Source: Sphingobacteriaceae bacterium (GTDB taxonomy: Bacteria > Bacteroidota > Bacteroidia > B-17B0 > Aurantibacillaceae). From it: a stretch of DNA of 63,630 nucleotides. The DNA lies in NCBI GenBank assembly GCA_023251725.1, contig JAHEYG010000007.1, positions 1 through 63,630 of the forward strand. The letters run 5' to 3'. Below are positions 25,564-34,329 of this stretch, piece by piece. The translations under genes were made by a program, and so were the position numbers. Numbering within the stretch: position 1 is the stretch's first letter; each line of letters opens with the position of its first letter. The notes beneath the pieces were generated by a model. The model did not search any database and was not told where the DNA came from. It saw only the letters and a program-made list of their open reading frames with translations.

Positions 25564-26195
25564 TGAACCTTGTACTAATTACTTCTTCCCATAAAAGCGA
25601 CACCGAAGCCGAAATGGTTACCAAAATGTTTGAGGCCGGTTTAAAAACTTTGCATTTAAGAAAACCCAAACTTTCCACAAAACATTTTACTGCTTTTATA
25701 CAAAGTATTCCTACCCATTTTCACGACCGTATTATTATTCATTCGCATCACGACTTAATTTTTAAATTTAATTTGAAAGGGGTGCATTTTACCGGTATTC
25801 ACCTTTCGCGCAAATTAAAAAAATGGTGGTTCTTACGCCGATTGCGACTCAGCGGAAAAAAAATTACTAATACCCGCGGTTATCGAAAATTATCGGAAGT
25901 ATATAATAAGGAAGAAATGGCATTCGATTATATTTTAATAGGAACCATTTTTAACACATTAAATAACGAATTATACAGCGGCTATTACGAACAAGGATTA
26001 AAAGCAGCTATGAAAATTCCGGGAAAAACATTCCTGGCACGTGGCGGAATGAATGAAATAACTATCGAAAAAGCTTATAATCTGGGCTTTAGTGGTGTTG
26101 CATTAAGCAATGTTATTTGGAAAGCCGAAAATCCATTTCAAAAATTTGTTTCCATTCTGGATTATTGTCAGAAAAAAAATATTCCAATCGATTAA
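25563..26195 (+). CDS. TenI/ThiE-like protein (thiamine phosphate synthase fold)
   Basis: A 210-residue protein with the thiamine phosphate synthase barrel pattern: LITSSHK at the start, KTLHLRKPKLS, RIIIHSHHDLIFKFNLKGVHFT, FDYILIGTIFNT and TFLARGGMNEITIEKAYNLGFSGVALSNVIW. The usual ThiE elements are altered: where most have G-V-H-L-G-Q-x-D, it reads GVHFTGIHLSRK, and the Asp ligands for Mg-pyrophosphate are not obvious. It therefore looks closer to TenI (an aminopyrimidine-aromatising tautomerase) or to a repurposed member than to an active ThiE. No other thi gene is adjacent. The start codon overlaps the pcrB-like stop. Confidence 0.8.
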   Translation: MNLVLITSSHKSDTEAEMVTKMFEAGLKTLHLRKPKLSTKHFTAFIQSIPTHFHDRIIIHSHHDLIFKFNLKGVHFTGIHLSRKLKKWWFLRRLRLSGKKITNTRGYRKLSEVYNKEEMAFDYILIGTIFNTLNNELYSGYYEQGLKAAMKIPGKTFLARGGMNEITIEKAYNLGFSGVALSNVIWKAENPFQKFVSILDYCQKKNIPID

Positions 26196-26246
26196 ATCTC
26201 TGTTTCTTTCCTACCCCATTTAATTAAATATCCCCTAAAAAAGGTA

Positions 26247-26277
26247 TTGCCGTTATACCATGGCCTGAATACATTTG
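26247..26277 (+). promoter_or_regulatory. Bacteroidota-type promoter TTG-N20-TACATTTG
   Basis: TTG at 26247-26249 and TACATTTG at 26270-26277 are separated by 20 bases, close to the Bacteroidota sigma-ABfr consensus. It ends 13 bases before the start of the FecA-like receptor gene. No obvious Fur-like palindrome overlaps it. Confidence 0.6.
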
Positions 26278-26290
26278 AATCATAAATTTT

Positions 26291-28468
26291 ATGAAGTCAA
26301 AATCCCCCATACTCTTACTATTACTTTTTGTTGGCCCTACATTTTACGCGCAACTTAATGACACACTTTTGCTAAACGAAATTTCTATTACCACTTACCA
26401 TCAAATGAACGGTATTGGAAGAATGGATGATCAGGACGGACAAATTATTTACGCCGGAAAAAAAACAGAAGTTTTAATAATTGACAGTTTAGATGCCAAC
26501 AAAGCCATTAATAATACACGACAAATTATTGGCCGCGTACCGGGTTTAAATATTATTGAAACAGAAGCTTCGGGGTTTACGGCTAACGGAATTGGTTTCC
26601 GCGGATTAAATCCATATCAATCTATAGAAACAAATGTTCGTCAAAACGGTTATAATATTTCGGCCGATATTTTTGGATACAACGAAGCGTATTATGTTCC
26701 GCCCATGGAGGCCGTAAAAAATATTACGTTTGTAAGGGGCGCTTCTTCGTTAGCATTCGGACCGCAAATTGGCGGCATGATTAATTACGAATTAAAAGAC
26801 GGCGGCAAAAAACCTTTTGAATTTAATACTTCGCAAACATTTGGAAGTTTTGGAATGCTCAACTCTTATAATTCGATTGGAGGAACTTTTAAGAAATTAA
26901 ATTATTTTGCTTTTGTACAATACCGTTACATGGAAGGTTGGCGACAAAATTCTGATCAAACACAAATTTCGGGTTTTGGTTCTATTAAATATAATGCTTC
27001 CCAAAAATTACAAATTGGTTTAGAATATAGTTTACTCCGTAATAAAATTCACATGCCCGGCGGATTAAGCGATTCTACATTCGCCATCAACCCTAAACAA
27101 TCTTTCAGAAACAGAAATTGGTTAGAGAGTCCGTGGAATATTATTTCGGCGCATCTTAATTACAAATTAAATACTAATTCTTCTATCAGTTTAAAATCTT
27201 CTTATCTATTTAGCGAACGCAATTTAGTTTGGCGCAACGAAGACGGCGGTCCCAATCAAAAAGATTCTATTACACCTGCACTCACTTACGTTCCGCGCGA
27301 ATTGGAAAGAGAATATTTTAAAAGTCTCACCACCGAACTTCGGTTTATTACTAATTACACTTTGGGAAAACAAAAACAAATTTTTTCGGCGGGGCTGCGA
27401 TATGCCTATTCCTGGTTAAAACGCCAAACCGGTGCAGAGGGAACAACGGGCGGTGATTTTGATTTAACGCAAATTTCTAATTGGGGTAAAAACATGGATT
27501 TTTATTCCACCAACATTGCACCTTACATTGAAAATACTTTCAGAATAGGAAATCGTTTCAGCGCAACTCCCGGAATCCGTTTCGAATATTTAGAAACAGT
27601 ATCGGATGGTTACGCTCAAAATAAAGCGGGCGACAGTTCAGATGAATTAGTGTATGCGAAAATGAAACAAAATACAAGAACATTTTTATTGGGAGGATTG
27701 GGATTACAATTTAAAATTTCTGAAACTTCCAATCTTTATGCTAATTACAGCCAATCTTATCGTCCGGTTACTTACAGCGACTTTACACCCTTTGGAACCA
27801 TTGCTAAAATTGATAATAATTTAAAAGACGCTTCGGCCGATAATGTAGACATTGGCTTTAGAGGAAGTTTAAAAAACATTTTAAATTTTGATGTGAGCGT
27901 GTTTTATATTAATTACAAAAATAAAATCAGCACCATTGTAAAAAAAGACGATAGTGTTTCGTATTTGTACCGAACCAATACCGGGAGTGCCGAGCATAAA
28001 GGGGTAGAGGCCTATATTGAATTAAACATTACTAGCGGTCTCATTGCAACGTCGAAATTTGGTCGCCTGGGCATTTACAATTCGTTTGCTTATGTGGAGG
28101 CGCACTATGTAACGGGAGAATTTTCGGGTAACGAAGTAGAATATGCTCCTAAATACATTAACAGAACCGGGTTAAATTACAATGTAAAAAACTTTTCTGT
28201 GAATGCTCAGTATTCTTACAATGCCGCTTCTTTTGGTGACGCCGGTAATACTGTTTATTCTAATGACGGTTTGGTTGGAAAAATTCCGGCTTACGATTTA
28301 ATTGATATTTCGGCTTCTTATAAAGTAAAAAGATATAAATTTCAATTGGGATTAAATAATTTGGCCGATAAAAAATATTTTACTTTGCGCACCGGCGAAT
28401 ATCCAGGTCCGGGAATTATTCCTTCTACCGGCAGAATGATTTACGCGGGAATTTCCGCCATGTTTTAA
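26291..28468 (+). CDS. TonB-dependent receptor, FecA-like
   Basis: A 725-residue outer-membrane transporter. A signal peptide (residues 1 to about 20) is followed by a plug domain with IIGRVPGLNIIETEASGF, GIGFRGLNPY, NGYNISADIFGYNEAYYVPPMEAVKNITFVRGASSLAFGPQIGGMINYEL. The SADIFGY.EAYY.PPMEAV run is characteristic of the ferric dicitrate receptor FecA and its relatives. The 22-strand barrel ends in GRMIYAGISAMF with a terminal Phe. It lacks the N-terminal signalling domain, so it is a plain transporter. A ferric-citrate-like or other metal chelate substrate is inferred. It has its own promoter and a convergent neighbour. Confidence 0.92.
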   Translation: MKSKSPILLLLLFVGPTFYAQLNDTLLLNEISITTYHQMNGIGRMDDQDGQIIYAGKKTEVLIIDSLDANKAINNTRQIIGRVPGLNIIETEASGFTANGIGFRGLNPYQSIETNVRQNGYNISADIFGYNEAYYVPPMEAVKNITFVRGASSLAFGPQIGGMINYELKDGGKKPFEFNTSQTFGSFGMLNSYNSIGGTFKKLNYFAFVQYRYMEGWRQNSDQTQISGFGSIKYNASQKLQIGLEYSLLRNKIHMPGGLSDSTFAINPKQSFRNRNWLESPWNIISAHLNYKLNTNSSISLKSSYLFSERNLVWRNEDGGPNQKDSITPALTYVPRELEREYFKSLTTELRFITNYTLGKQKQIFSAGLRYAYSWLKRQTGAEGTTGGDFDLTQISNWGKNMDFYSTNIAPYIENTFRIGNRFSATPGIRFEYLETVSDGYAQNKAGDSSDELVYAKMKQNTRTFLLGGLGLQFKISETSNLYANYSQSYRPVTYSDFTPFGTIAKIDNNLKDASADNVDIGFRGSLKNILNFDVSVFYINYKNKISTIVKKDDSVSYLYRTNTGSAEHKGVEAYIELNITSGLIATSKFGRLGIYNSFAYVEAHYVTGEFSGNEVEYAPKYINRTGLNYNVKNFSVNAQYSYNAASFGDAGNTVYSNDGLVGKIPAYDLIDISASYKVKRYKFQLGLNNLADKKYFTLRTGEYPGPGIIPSTGRMIYAGISAMF

Positions 28469-28491
28469 TTCTTAATTATAAAATCAAAAAG

Positions 28492-29460
28492 TTATTTTGG
28501 TGATTTCGTGAGCGCAGAAAGCTCTTTCCCAATACCGTTAAACGAAACTATGTTTAAAGGGAATTCTAAAAACACATGCAAAAAACTTAGAAAGAACAAT
28601 GCCATTAGTCCCATACTATAATCGTAAATATACAATCCGGCAGATATTAACCACACGACAATAGTAATGATCAGAGTTTTTTTAGGAACATCGTGCCATT
28701 TAATAATGGATGTTTTTGAGAACCAGTTTAAATAATGGTACGTATACGCAAATGCAATAAAACGCATAATCACAAAACCCGAATTGGTAATAAATATATC
28801 ATTTACCTGACTCAAATTATCTAAATGAAAAACATTTATTAAATGAAAGTTAAGCAAATCAAATAATTGATAACTGCTTTTTACATACGGCGTCACCGTA
28901 TAGTTTAATCCGCTCGGTTGAATAATAAAAAAACTGGCGGCACAAATAATAAGAACGGCGATGGATAAAAATCCGGAGAATGATTTTTCTTTTAACACCC
29001 CGTACAACATAAACAACCAGGTAAAAATAAATACGTGAATAATTGTAGGAAGAAATATTCCTATCCAAATAAAATAATCGTGCACATTGTTAACGGCTCC
29101 GATAACAATAATAGCTAAAACTCCTAAGGCAATTCTATACAGCCAATCTTTTATAAACACAAAAATAATTGATAAAATAAAAGCCAGTAAAATTAAATCG
29201 GCCACAAAATCAGAATCTTTTGAAGGTTTTATAATGGTTAAATAAAATAAAACCGCACAAATTACTGTCAAAAAAACAAAATCATATTTGCCTTTAGTGA
29301 AATAATTTTTTTTGTGCAGCCAGCCAATTTCGGTGAGATAATGCATTGGGCCCAAAATGCCATATGAAAATAAAAATAATTCGAAGGGAATAAAAAAAGC
29401 AATGATGCAGGATAAAATTATCAGGACAATATTAATGTAGTTTATTCGGTTGGCGTTCAT
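28492..29460 (-). CDS. Histidine-rich multi-pass membrane protein of unknown function
   Basis: A 322-residue protein with about eight or nine hydrophobic helices. Histidines recur at membrane boundaries: GPMHYLTEIGWLHKKN in helix 2, NNVHDYF, IIHVFIF, YTYHYLNWF, KWHDVPKK and FLSFLHVFLEFPLN. The GPxHYLTEI.WLH motif defines a Bacteroidota family usually left as hypothetical. The spread of membrane-face histidines resembles iron-binding integral enzymes such as the Brp/Blh carotenoid oxygenases, but I cannot align it, so that is only a suggestion. It stands alone between the receptor gene and the double-thioredoxin gene. Confidence 0.75.
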   Translation of the reverse strand: MNANRINYINIVLIILSCIIAFFIPFELFLFSYGILGPMHYLTEIGWLHKKNYFTKGKYDFVFLTVICAVLFYLTIIKPSKDSDFVADLILLAFILSIIFVFIKDWLYRIALGVLAIIVIGAVNNVHDYFIWIGIFLPTIIHVFIFTWLFMLYGVLKEKSFSGFLSIAVLIICAASFFIIQPSGLNYTVTPYVKSSYQLFDLLNFHLINVFHLDNLSQVNDIFITNSGFVIMRFIAFAYTYHYLNWFSKTSIIKWHDVPKKTLIITIVVWLISAGLYIYDYSMGLMALFFLSFLHVFLEFPLNIVSFNGIGKELSALTKSPK

Positions 29461-29526
29461 TGAAGGTTTTTAAAGGTAGTTATTTTTAAGATAAAACCCT
29501 TTTCTGATTTTGAAAACCTAAACTAC

Positions 29527-30597
29527 TCACTTTGGTTTTGCCTTGCCGTTTTGTACAGGCTTTGAATTATAAGCTCCAATAAACTCAGGCCACTTTTTTG
29601 TTTTGTATTGGTTAGAACCGAAATAAATTAAAACCGGTTTCAAGTTTTTTGGATGCTGATAGCTGTTTAAAACTTCGATAATATTTAATTGTTCGTCGAG
29701 CACAGCAATAGATGGTAACGACAAGCGGTTATTGGTTATTTTCATTGCAAAAGTATTCATCGGGTAACCATTAATGAGTTGCTTAAAACATTTTTCATTC
29801 TTAAAAACAACCGTATCGCCCGATTCGGCATCGAAGTTTACCAGATAAAAGTTTTTATCTATGTAGGAAGCGATACTGGTATCCACAAAAGTAGTTGCAT
29901 TCATCACCTTACACGAATTACAAAAATTGGTGTACACATTTACCAATAATTTTTTAGGTTTCTTTTTTTGTAAGATCAAAGCTTCATTTACAGTGTACGT
30001 TTTTATTTTCTTTTTTACGAATGCAGTATCGTAAAATGCTTTAGTAAAACGTTCGCTAAAATCATCGTATTGTGTATTTCTAAAAACATTCTCAATAGTA
30101 AAAACCAAAATGGGTTCAATTTTTTTATCATCCAAATATCCTTGCGTTAATAAATTATATTCGAAATTGTTCGCAATAAAAAGTGTTGATGGATAACTTA
30201 AACTGTTTCCCAAAAATTTAATGGCCAATTCATGAGGGGTTTTAGGTGCTTTAGAAGTGGGCGAATATTTTTTTCCTAAATATTCAATGGTATCTTTTGT
30301 TTCGGCATTAAATTTAACGGGATAAAAATAAGTATTAATATAGCCAGCTAATCCTTGATTAGAATAAGTAGTTTTCATCATGTGTTTACACCAGCCGCAC
30401 CAATCGGTATAAATATCAACCAATAATGGCTTGGGCTGAATTTTGCTTTTTTCCTGTGCTTCTTTTAAAGTGAGCCACTTTACCAATCCGTCTTCGTTTT
30501 GTCCCGTATTGGTTTCGGCCGGCGGAGCAAGCACTTCCCTCTGCGCCTGAATCTTAATAGAAAAAACAGTAACTAATAACAATAATTTAATTCGCAT
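29527..30597 (-). CDS. Periplasmic protein with two thioredoxin domains
   Basis: A 356-residue exported protein (signal peptide MRIKLLLLVTVFSIKIQAQ). The first thioredoxin-like domain has LLVDIYTDWCGWCKHM (CxxC about residues 67-70) and a cis-Pro-type element SYPSTLFI. The second has LLVNVYTNFCNSCKVM with CNSC and LSLPSIAVLD. Both domains have the inserted region typical of DUF255/thioredoxin_7-like proteins. Two active sites in tandem suggest disulfide exchange or reduction in the periplasm, with the first site (CGWC) close to the DsbD-gamma type. Redox direction and partner are unknown. It is divergent from two T9SS cargo genes whose products are cysteine-free, so those are not obvious substrates. 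Confidence 0.85.
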   Translation of the reverse strand: MRIKLLLLVTVFSIKIQAQREVLAPPAETNTGQNEDGLVKWLTLKEAQEKSKIQPKPLLVDIYTDWCGWCKHMMKTTYSNQGLAGYINTYFYPVKFNAETKDTIEYLGKKYSPTSKAPKTPHELAIKFLGNSLSYPSTLFIANNFEYNLLTQGYLDDKKIEPILVFTIENVFRNTQYDDFSERFTKAFYDTAFVKKKIKTYTVNEALILQKKKPKKLLVNVYTNFCNSCKVMNATTFVDTSIASYIDKNFYLVNFDAESGDTVVFKNEKCFKQLINGYPMNTFAMKITNNRLSLPSIAVLDEQLNIIEVLNSYQHPKNLKPVLIYFGSNQYKTKKWPEFIGAYNSKPVQNGKAKPK

Positions 30598-30612
30598 TTT
30601 AAATATTTTTTA

Positions 30613-30620
30613 TAGTTTTG
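30613..30620 (+). promoter_or_regulatory. Putative -7 promoter box TAGTTTTG
   Basis: A TAnnTTTG match 21 bases upstream of the first T9SS paralogue's ATG. The -33 element is weak. Confidence 0.45.
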
Positions 30621-30640
30621 ATTAATCAAAAATAAGTAAT

Positions 30641-31579
30641 ATGATTAGAAATTTACTATTTGTAACGTTTTTATTTTCGGGTTTTAGCGTTTTTTCACAG
30701 GCCTTTACCGCTGTTTATCCGTTTACAGCCGTTACTCCAACTACCGGCGTTAACGACCCCACCCCCCCTCCAATTGTTACAGGAATAACTTTTGGTTCAT
30801 TTTCATCAATAGGCACCGCCACCGCTCCTTCTACTTCTTCAGTATTTTCATTTAACTCATGGGGAACAGGCGCCACTAATGGCAATGATACTTTATTTAC
30901 AGGAGCAATAAATCCCAATAAATATTATGAAGTTACCATTACTCCCAACGTCACTTACAGCATTACCATTAACACCATTACTTTTAGCATGCTTCGTTCT
31001 ACTACCGGTCCGCGTAATTGGGCTGTAAGAAGTAATCGCGATTCATACACTGCTAATTTGCCGGCTTCCATTACTACTAATTCCAATCTTTCTGTTCAAA
31101 CCGGTGATTCTTTTTTTTGGAACCTGGATGCCTTCACACCTGCGGGATTACAGCAAGGCTCTGTAATTACATTGAGCGGTGCAAATTTTACCGATCAAAC
31201 TATACCTTATGTTTTTAGAATTTATGCATGGAATGCAGAAAGTACGGTTGGGACTTTCAGAGTAGATAATGTAACCTTTAAAGGGATTGTTAATTCATTG
31301 GCCGGTATTAATGAAATTACACAGGATATTAATTCGGTCATAAAAATTTATCCTAACCCGAGTAACGATGGAATTATTTATTTTGATTCTAAAAATATCA
31401 AAATCTCTAAGTTTGAAATTATTAATTTATTAGGAGAGGTTGTTATTTCCGAAACAAAAAGCCTGCCTCAAAACGAAAAAATAAAACTCACCTTAAATAA
31501 TTTGCCAATTGGAACATATTTTATTCGCCTCAGCTCCGAAAATAAAGTTTATAGCGAACGGTTCTTTATTTCCAAATAA
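30641..31579 (+). CDS. T9SS-secreted surface protein, paralogue 1
   Basis: A 312-residue secreted protein. The signal peptide ends FSVFSQ. The mature part is a Thr/Ser/Gly-rich beta-sandwich (TFSMLRSTTGPRNWAVRSNRDSY, PYVFRIYAWNAESTVGTFRVDNVTFKG), resembling jelly-roll binding domains seen in Bacteroidota PEP/T9SS proteins. The C-terminus is a type A sorting domain: IKIYPNPSNDG, then a strand-rich module ending GTYFIRLSSENKVYSERFFISK. The protein is thus exported through the type IX system and anchored or released at the surface. The gene 53 bases downstream is a clear paralogue. The ligand is unknown. Confidence 0.88.
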   Translation: MIRNLLFVTFLFSGFSVFSQAFTAVYPFTAVTPTTGVNDPTPPPIVTGITFGSFSSIGTATAPSTSSVFSFNSWGTGATNGNDTLFTGAINPNKYYEVTITPNVTYSITINTITFSMLRSTTGPRNWAVRSNRDSYTANLPASITTNSNLSVQTGDSFFWNLDAFTPAGLQQGSVITLSGANFTDQTIPYVFRIYAWNAESTVGTFRVDNVTFKGIVNSLAGINEITQDINSVIKIYPNPSNDGIIYFDSKNIKISKFEIINLLGEVVISETKSLPQNEKIKLTLNNLPIGTYFIRLSSENKVYSERFFISK

Positions 31580-31603
31580 ATTATTTTCGACGATAATTTT
31601 TTG

Positions 31604-31611
31604 TAAATTTG
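31604..31611 (+). promoter_or_regulatory. Putative -7 promoter box TAAATTTG
   Basis: A TAnnTTTG match 22 bases upstream of the second T9SS paralogue's ATG. It suggests the paralogue can be transcribed on its own. Confidence 0.4.
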
Positions 31612-31632
31612 AATTCCTAAAAAAAAATAACA

Positions 31633-32583
31633 ATGACAAAAAATCTACTCTTCACAATTATCTTTTCGTTTTTCGGAATTAGTGTTTATTCTCAGTCCTT
31701 TTCGGTAATGTATCCTTTTACCGGCGTAATGAGCGGAACAATAAATACGGGAACAATTGATCCGACTCCGACTCCGACTGCTGTTGGAATTGCTTGCGGG
31801 TCGTTTGTTGCGGTAGGCACTTCAACAGCAACAGCTGCCAATGGCGTTTTTGCTTTTAATGCCTGGGGAACCGGCGCTACAAATAATAACGATGTGGCTT
31901 TTACAGGTTCACTTTCTCCAACACAATATTATCAGGTAAGCATTACTCCTTCGGTTTCTTACAGTGTTACGCTCACCTCCATTACTTTTCACATGCTTCG
32001 TTCAGCAAACGGTCCGCGCCACTGGGCTATGCGCTCTAATAAAGACGGATACACAATGAATCTTCCTGCCGCCATTGTTAGCAATACAAATCTGGCAACG
32101 CAGCCCGGAAATATTTTTTTCTGGTCGGTCGATTCTTATACTACCAATACACAGCAAATCGGTTGTACTGTAAATTTATCAGGACCGAATTTTTTGAACC
32201 AAACAACGCCGTATGTTTTTAGGATGTATGCGTGGGACGCTGAAACCGGTGCAGGAACTTTCAGAATTGACACTGCTCGGTTTAACGGATTATCTACTTT
32301 AATTACCGGCGTAAATGAAATTACCCAGGATTTAAATTCTTCATTAAAAATTTATCCTAATCCAAATAATGGCGATATAATTTATATTGAATCAAAAAAT
32401 ATTAATTACAGTAAAATTGAAGTAATAAATATTTTAGGAAGTATTGTCGCAACAGAAACTAAAGAGTCGCCGTTGAATGAAAAAATGAAACTAAATCTCA
32501 ATTCACTTTCAGCAGGAACTTATTTTGTGAAAATAACTGATGGAAGCAAAGTGTATACCGAAAGATTTTTTATTAATAAATAA
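31633..32583 (+). CDS. T9SS-secreted surface protein, paralogue 2
   Basis: A 316-residue protein closely resembling the preceding gene throughout: signal peptide ending SVYSQ, FAFNAWGTGATNNNDVAFTGSLSPTQYYQVSITPS, TFHMLRSANGPRHWAMRSNKDGY and YVFRMYAWDAETGAGTFRIDTARFNG. The C-terminal T9SS type A domain has LKIYPNPNNGD and ends GTYFVKITDGSKVYTERFFINK. A tandem duplication is evident from the same order of all segments. The predicted location is the cell surface or outside. Downstream is a strong terminator. Confidence 0.88.
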   Translation: MTKNLLFTIIFSFFGISVYSQSFSVMYPFTGVMSGTINTGTIDPTPTPTAVGIACGSFVAVGTSTATAANGVFAFNAWGTGATNNNDVAFTGSLSPTQYYQVSITPSVSYSVTLTSITFHMLRSANGPRHWAMRSNKDGYTMNLPAAIVSNTNLATQPGNIFFWSVDSYTTNTQQIGCTVNLSGPNFLNQTTPYVFRMYAWDAETGAGTFRIDTARFNGLSTLITGVNEITQDLNSSLKIYPNPNNGDIIYIESKNINYSKIEVINILGSIVATETKESPLNEKMKLNLNSLSAGTYFVKITDGSKVYTERFFINK

Positions 32584-32626
32584 AATTTCTACAAAGCTTA
32601 CGTTAGTTTAAATAGTAAAAAATGTT

Positions 32627-32665
32627 AATACCCTTCTTTTACCGCCCGGTAATCGAAGGGTATTT
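32627..32665 (+). terminator. Rho-independent terminator after the T9SS paralogues
   Basis: AATACCCTTC pairs with GAAGGGTATT (10 bp), with a loop holding a smaller ACCGCCCGGT hairpin, followed by TTATTTAT. Confidence 0.8.
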
Positions 32666-32687
32666 TATTTATAGCCGTGTAAATAAC

Positions 32688-32695
32688 TATCTTTG
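32688..32695 (+). promoter_or_regulatory. Putative -7 promoter box TATCTTTG
   Basis: A perfect TAnnTTTG match ending 8 bases before the sensor kinase ATG at 32704 and just after a terminator, so it starts a new unit. Confidence 0.5.
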
Positions 32696-32703
32696 CTTTT
32701 ACA

Positions 32704-34278
32704 ATGAACAAACAAAACGTTAGTTTAATTTCTATTCTGGTTAGTTTGGCTATTCTTGCCTTGATTGCTATTCAATTGTATTGGATAAAAAACGATCTCG
32801 AATTAAAAACAGAAGGGTTTGAAAGACAAGTGCAGGAAGCTTTAACCAATACTTCAAAAAAATTAGAACGGAATGCCACCAACGCTAAAATTGCAAAAAA
32901 AATAAAATTGCGTAAGCAAGGCATTAAAGTGCCCAATCCTTCCATTGCCGGAAGCAAAGTGGTGGCGGAAGGTTTTAAAATTAAAATATTTGAAGAGTTA
33001 AGTACCGACTCTAACGGTGTGCTAACAAGTCGTTTTTCACAAACCGAAATTCCAGGCGATTCAATTAACACTAATTCTCAGGCTTTTCCTTATGATTTTG
33101 TGAAATCCAACTCTCCCAGCATAAAATCTATTGAAAGTGTAAGAAACGAATTGCTAAAACAAAAAAACGAAATTGTAAATGATATTTTTGATGAACTTAT
33201 TAGTATTAATGTTTATAATAATTACAAACCAAAGATTGATATGGTGCTTTTGGATTCTGTACTTCGCAAAGAATTAAAAAACCAAGGCATTAATACTAAA
33301 TACAATTATTTCACCTCATCAATGCATCCTGGTAGTTTAAAAACAAGTAATTTAAGTGAAGCCGAAACCGAAAATGATTCATTGGGAATTGGTTACAAAA
33401 TAAATTTATCTCCCAATAACATTTACATTCAACCCGAATATTTAACCGTGCATTTTCCGGACCAGACCAAATATATTTTTCAAACCATGTGGGCCATGCT
33501 AACCGTTTCCGGGATGGTAATTTGTATTTTAATTTTTGCTTTCTATTATTTTATTTCCACCATCGTAAAACAAAAAAAATTATCGGTTATTAAAAACGAT
33601 TTCATTAGTAACATGACTCACGAATTTAAAACACCCATCTCTACTATTTCATTAGCCACCGAAATGCTGAGCGATGTTACTATTGAAAAAACTCCCGAAA
33701 AACAATCGCGTTTTTTAAAAATGATTAAAGATGAAAATAAACGGTTAAGTGTTTTGGTAGAAAGTATTTTGCAAACCGCTATTTTAGATAAAGGCGAATT
33801 TAAATTGAAATTAAACGAACTCGATGTTCACGAAATTATTAATACCGCCATTAACAACACACATTTATTAATTGAACAGCGTCGCGGAATTATAAATACA
33901 CAACTCAACGCCACAAAAATTCGCTTTCAGGCCGATAGAGTGCATCTCACTAATATTATTTTTAATTTAATTGATAACGCCATAAAATATTCTAAAGACA
34001 TTCCTGAGATTACCATTATAACCGACGACGTTGAAAAAGGAATTAATATTTTAGTAAAAGATAATGGCATTGGCATCAGTAAAGAAAATCTCAAAAAAAT
34101 ATTTGAAAAATTTTATCGCGTACCCACCGGTAATGTTCATAATGTAAAAGGTTTCGGGCTTGGATTATCTTATGTGCAAGCCGTTGTAAATAAGCACGGT
34201 GGTATCATTACTGTACAAAGCGATCCCGGCAAGGGAAGTATTTTTAAAATATTTTTACCATTTGATAATAAATGTTAA
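32704..34278 (+). CDS. Sensor histidine kinase, RprX-like
   Basis: A 524-residue membrane kinase. An N-terminal helix (SLISILVSLAILALIAIQLYWI) and a second at about residues 262-285 bracket a periplasmic domain of about 230 residues without a known fold. The cytoplasmic part has the H box MTHEFKTPISTIS (phosphoacceptor His), an N box NLIDNAIKYSKD, and G boxes VKDNGIGIS and GFGLGLSYVQAVV. This layout and the OmpR-type regulator 51 bases downstream match the Bacteroidota RprX/RprY pair. The signal is unknown. Confidence 0.92.
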   Translation: MNKQNVSLISILVSLAILALIAIQLYWIKNDLELKTEGFERQVQEALTNTSKKLERNATNAKIAKKIKLRKQGIKVPNPSIAGSKVVAEGFKIKIFEELSTDSNGVLTSRFSQTEIPGDSINTNSQAFPYDFVKSNSPSIKSIESVRNELLKQKNEIVNDIFDELISINVYNNYKPKIDMVLLDSVLRKELKNQGINTKYNYFTSSMHPGSLKTSNLSEAETENDSLGIGYKINLSPNNIYIQPEYLTVHFPDQTKYIFQTMWAMLTVSGMVICILIFAFYYFISTIVKQKKLSVIKNDFISNMTHEFKTPISTISLATEMLSDVTIEKTPEKQSRFLKMIKDENKRLSVLVESILQTAILDKGEFKLKLNELDVHEIINTAINNTHLLIEQRRGIINTQLNATKIRFQADRVHLTNIIFNLIDNAIKYSKDIPEITIITDDVEKGINILVKDNGIGISKENLKKIFEKFYRVPTGNVHNVKGFGLGLSYVQAVVNKHGGIITVQSDPGKGSIFKIFLPFDNKC

Positions 34279-34329
34279 ACCAAGTTATATGGCTCGATTT
34301 ATGTTTTACCTTTAATTAAAATTACGATT

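Noticed and set aside
26196-26290. Possible TPP riboswitch near the TenI/ThiE-like gene
   Set aside because: The gap follows the gene, and no CTGAGA or ACCTGA-type elements are seen.
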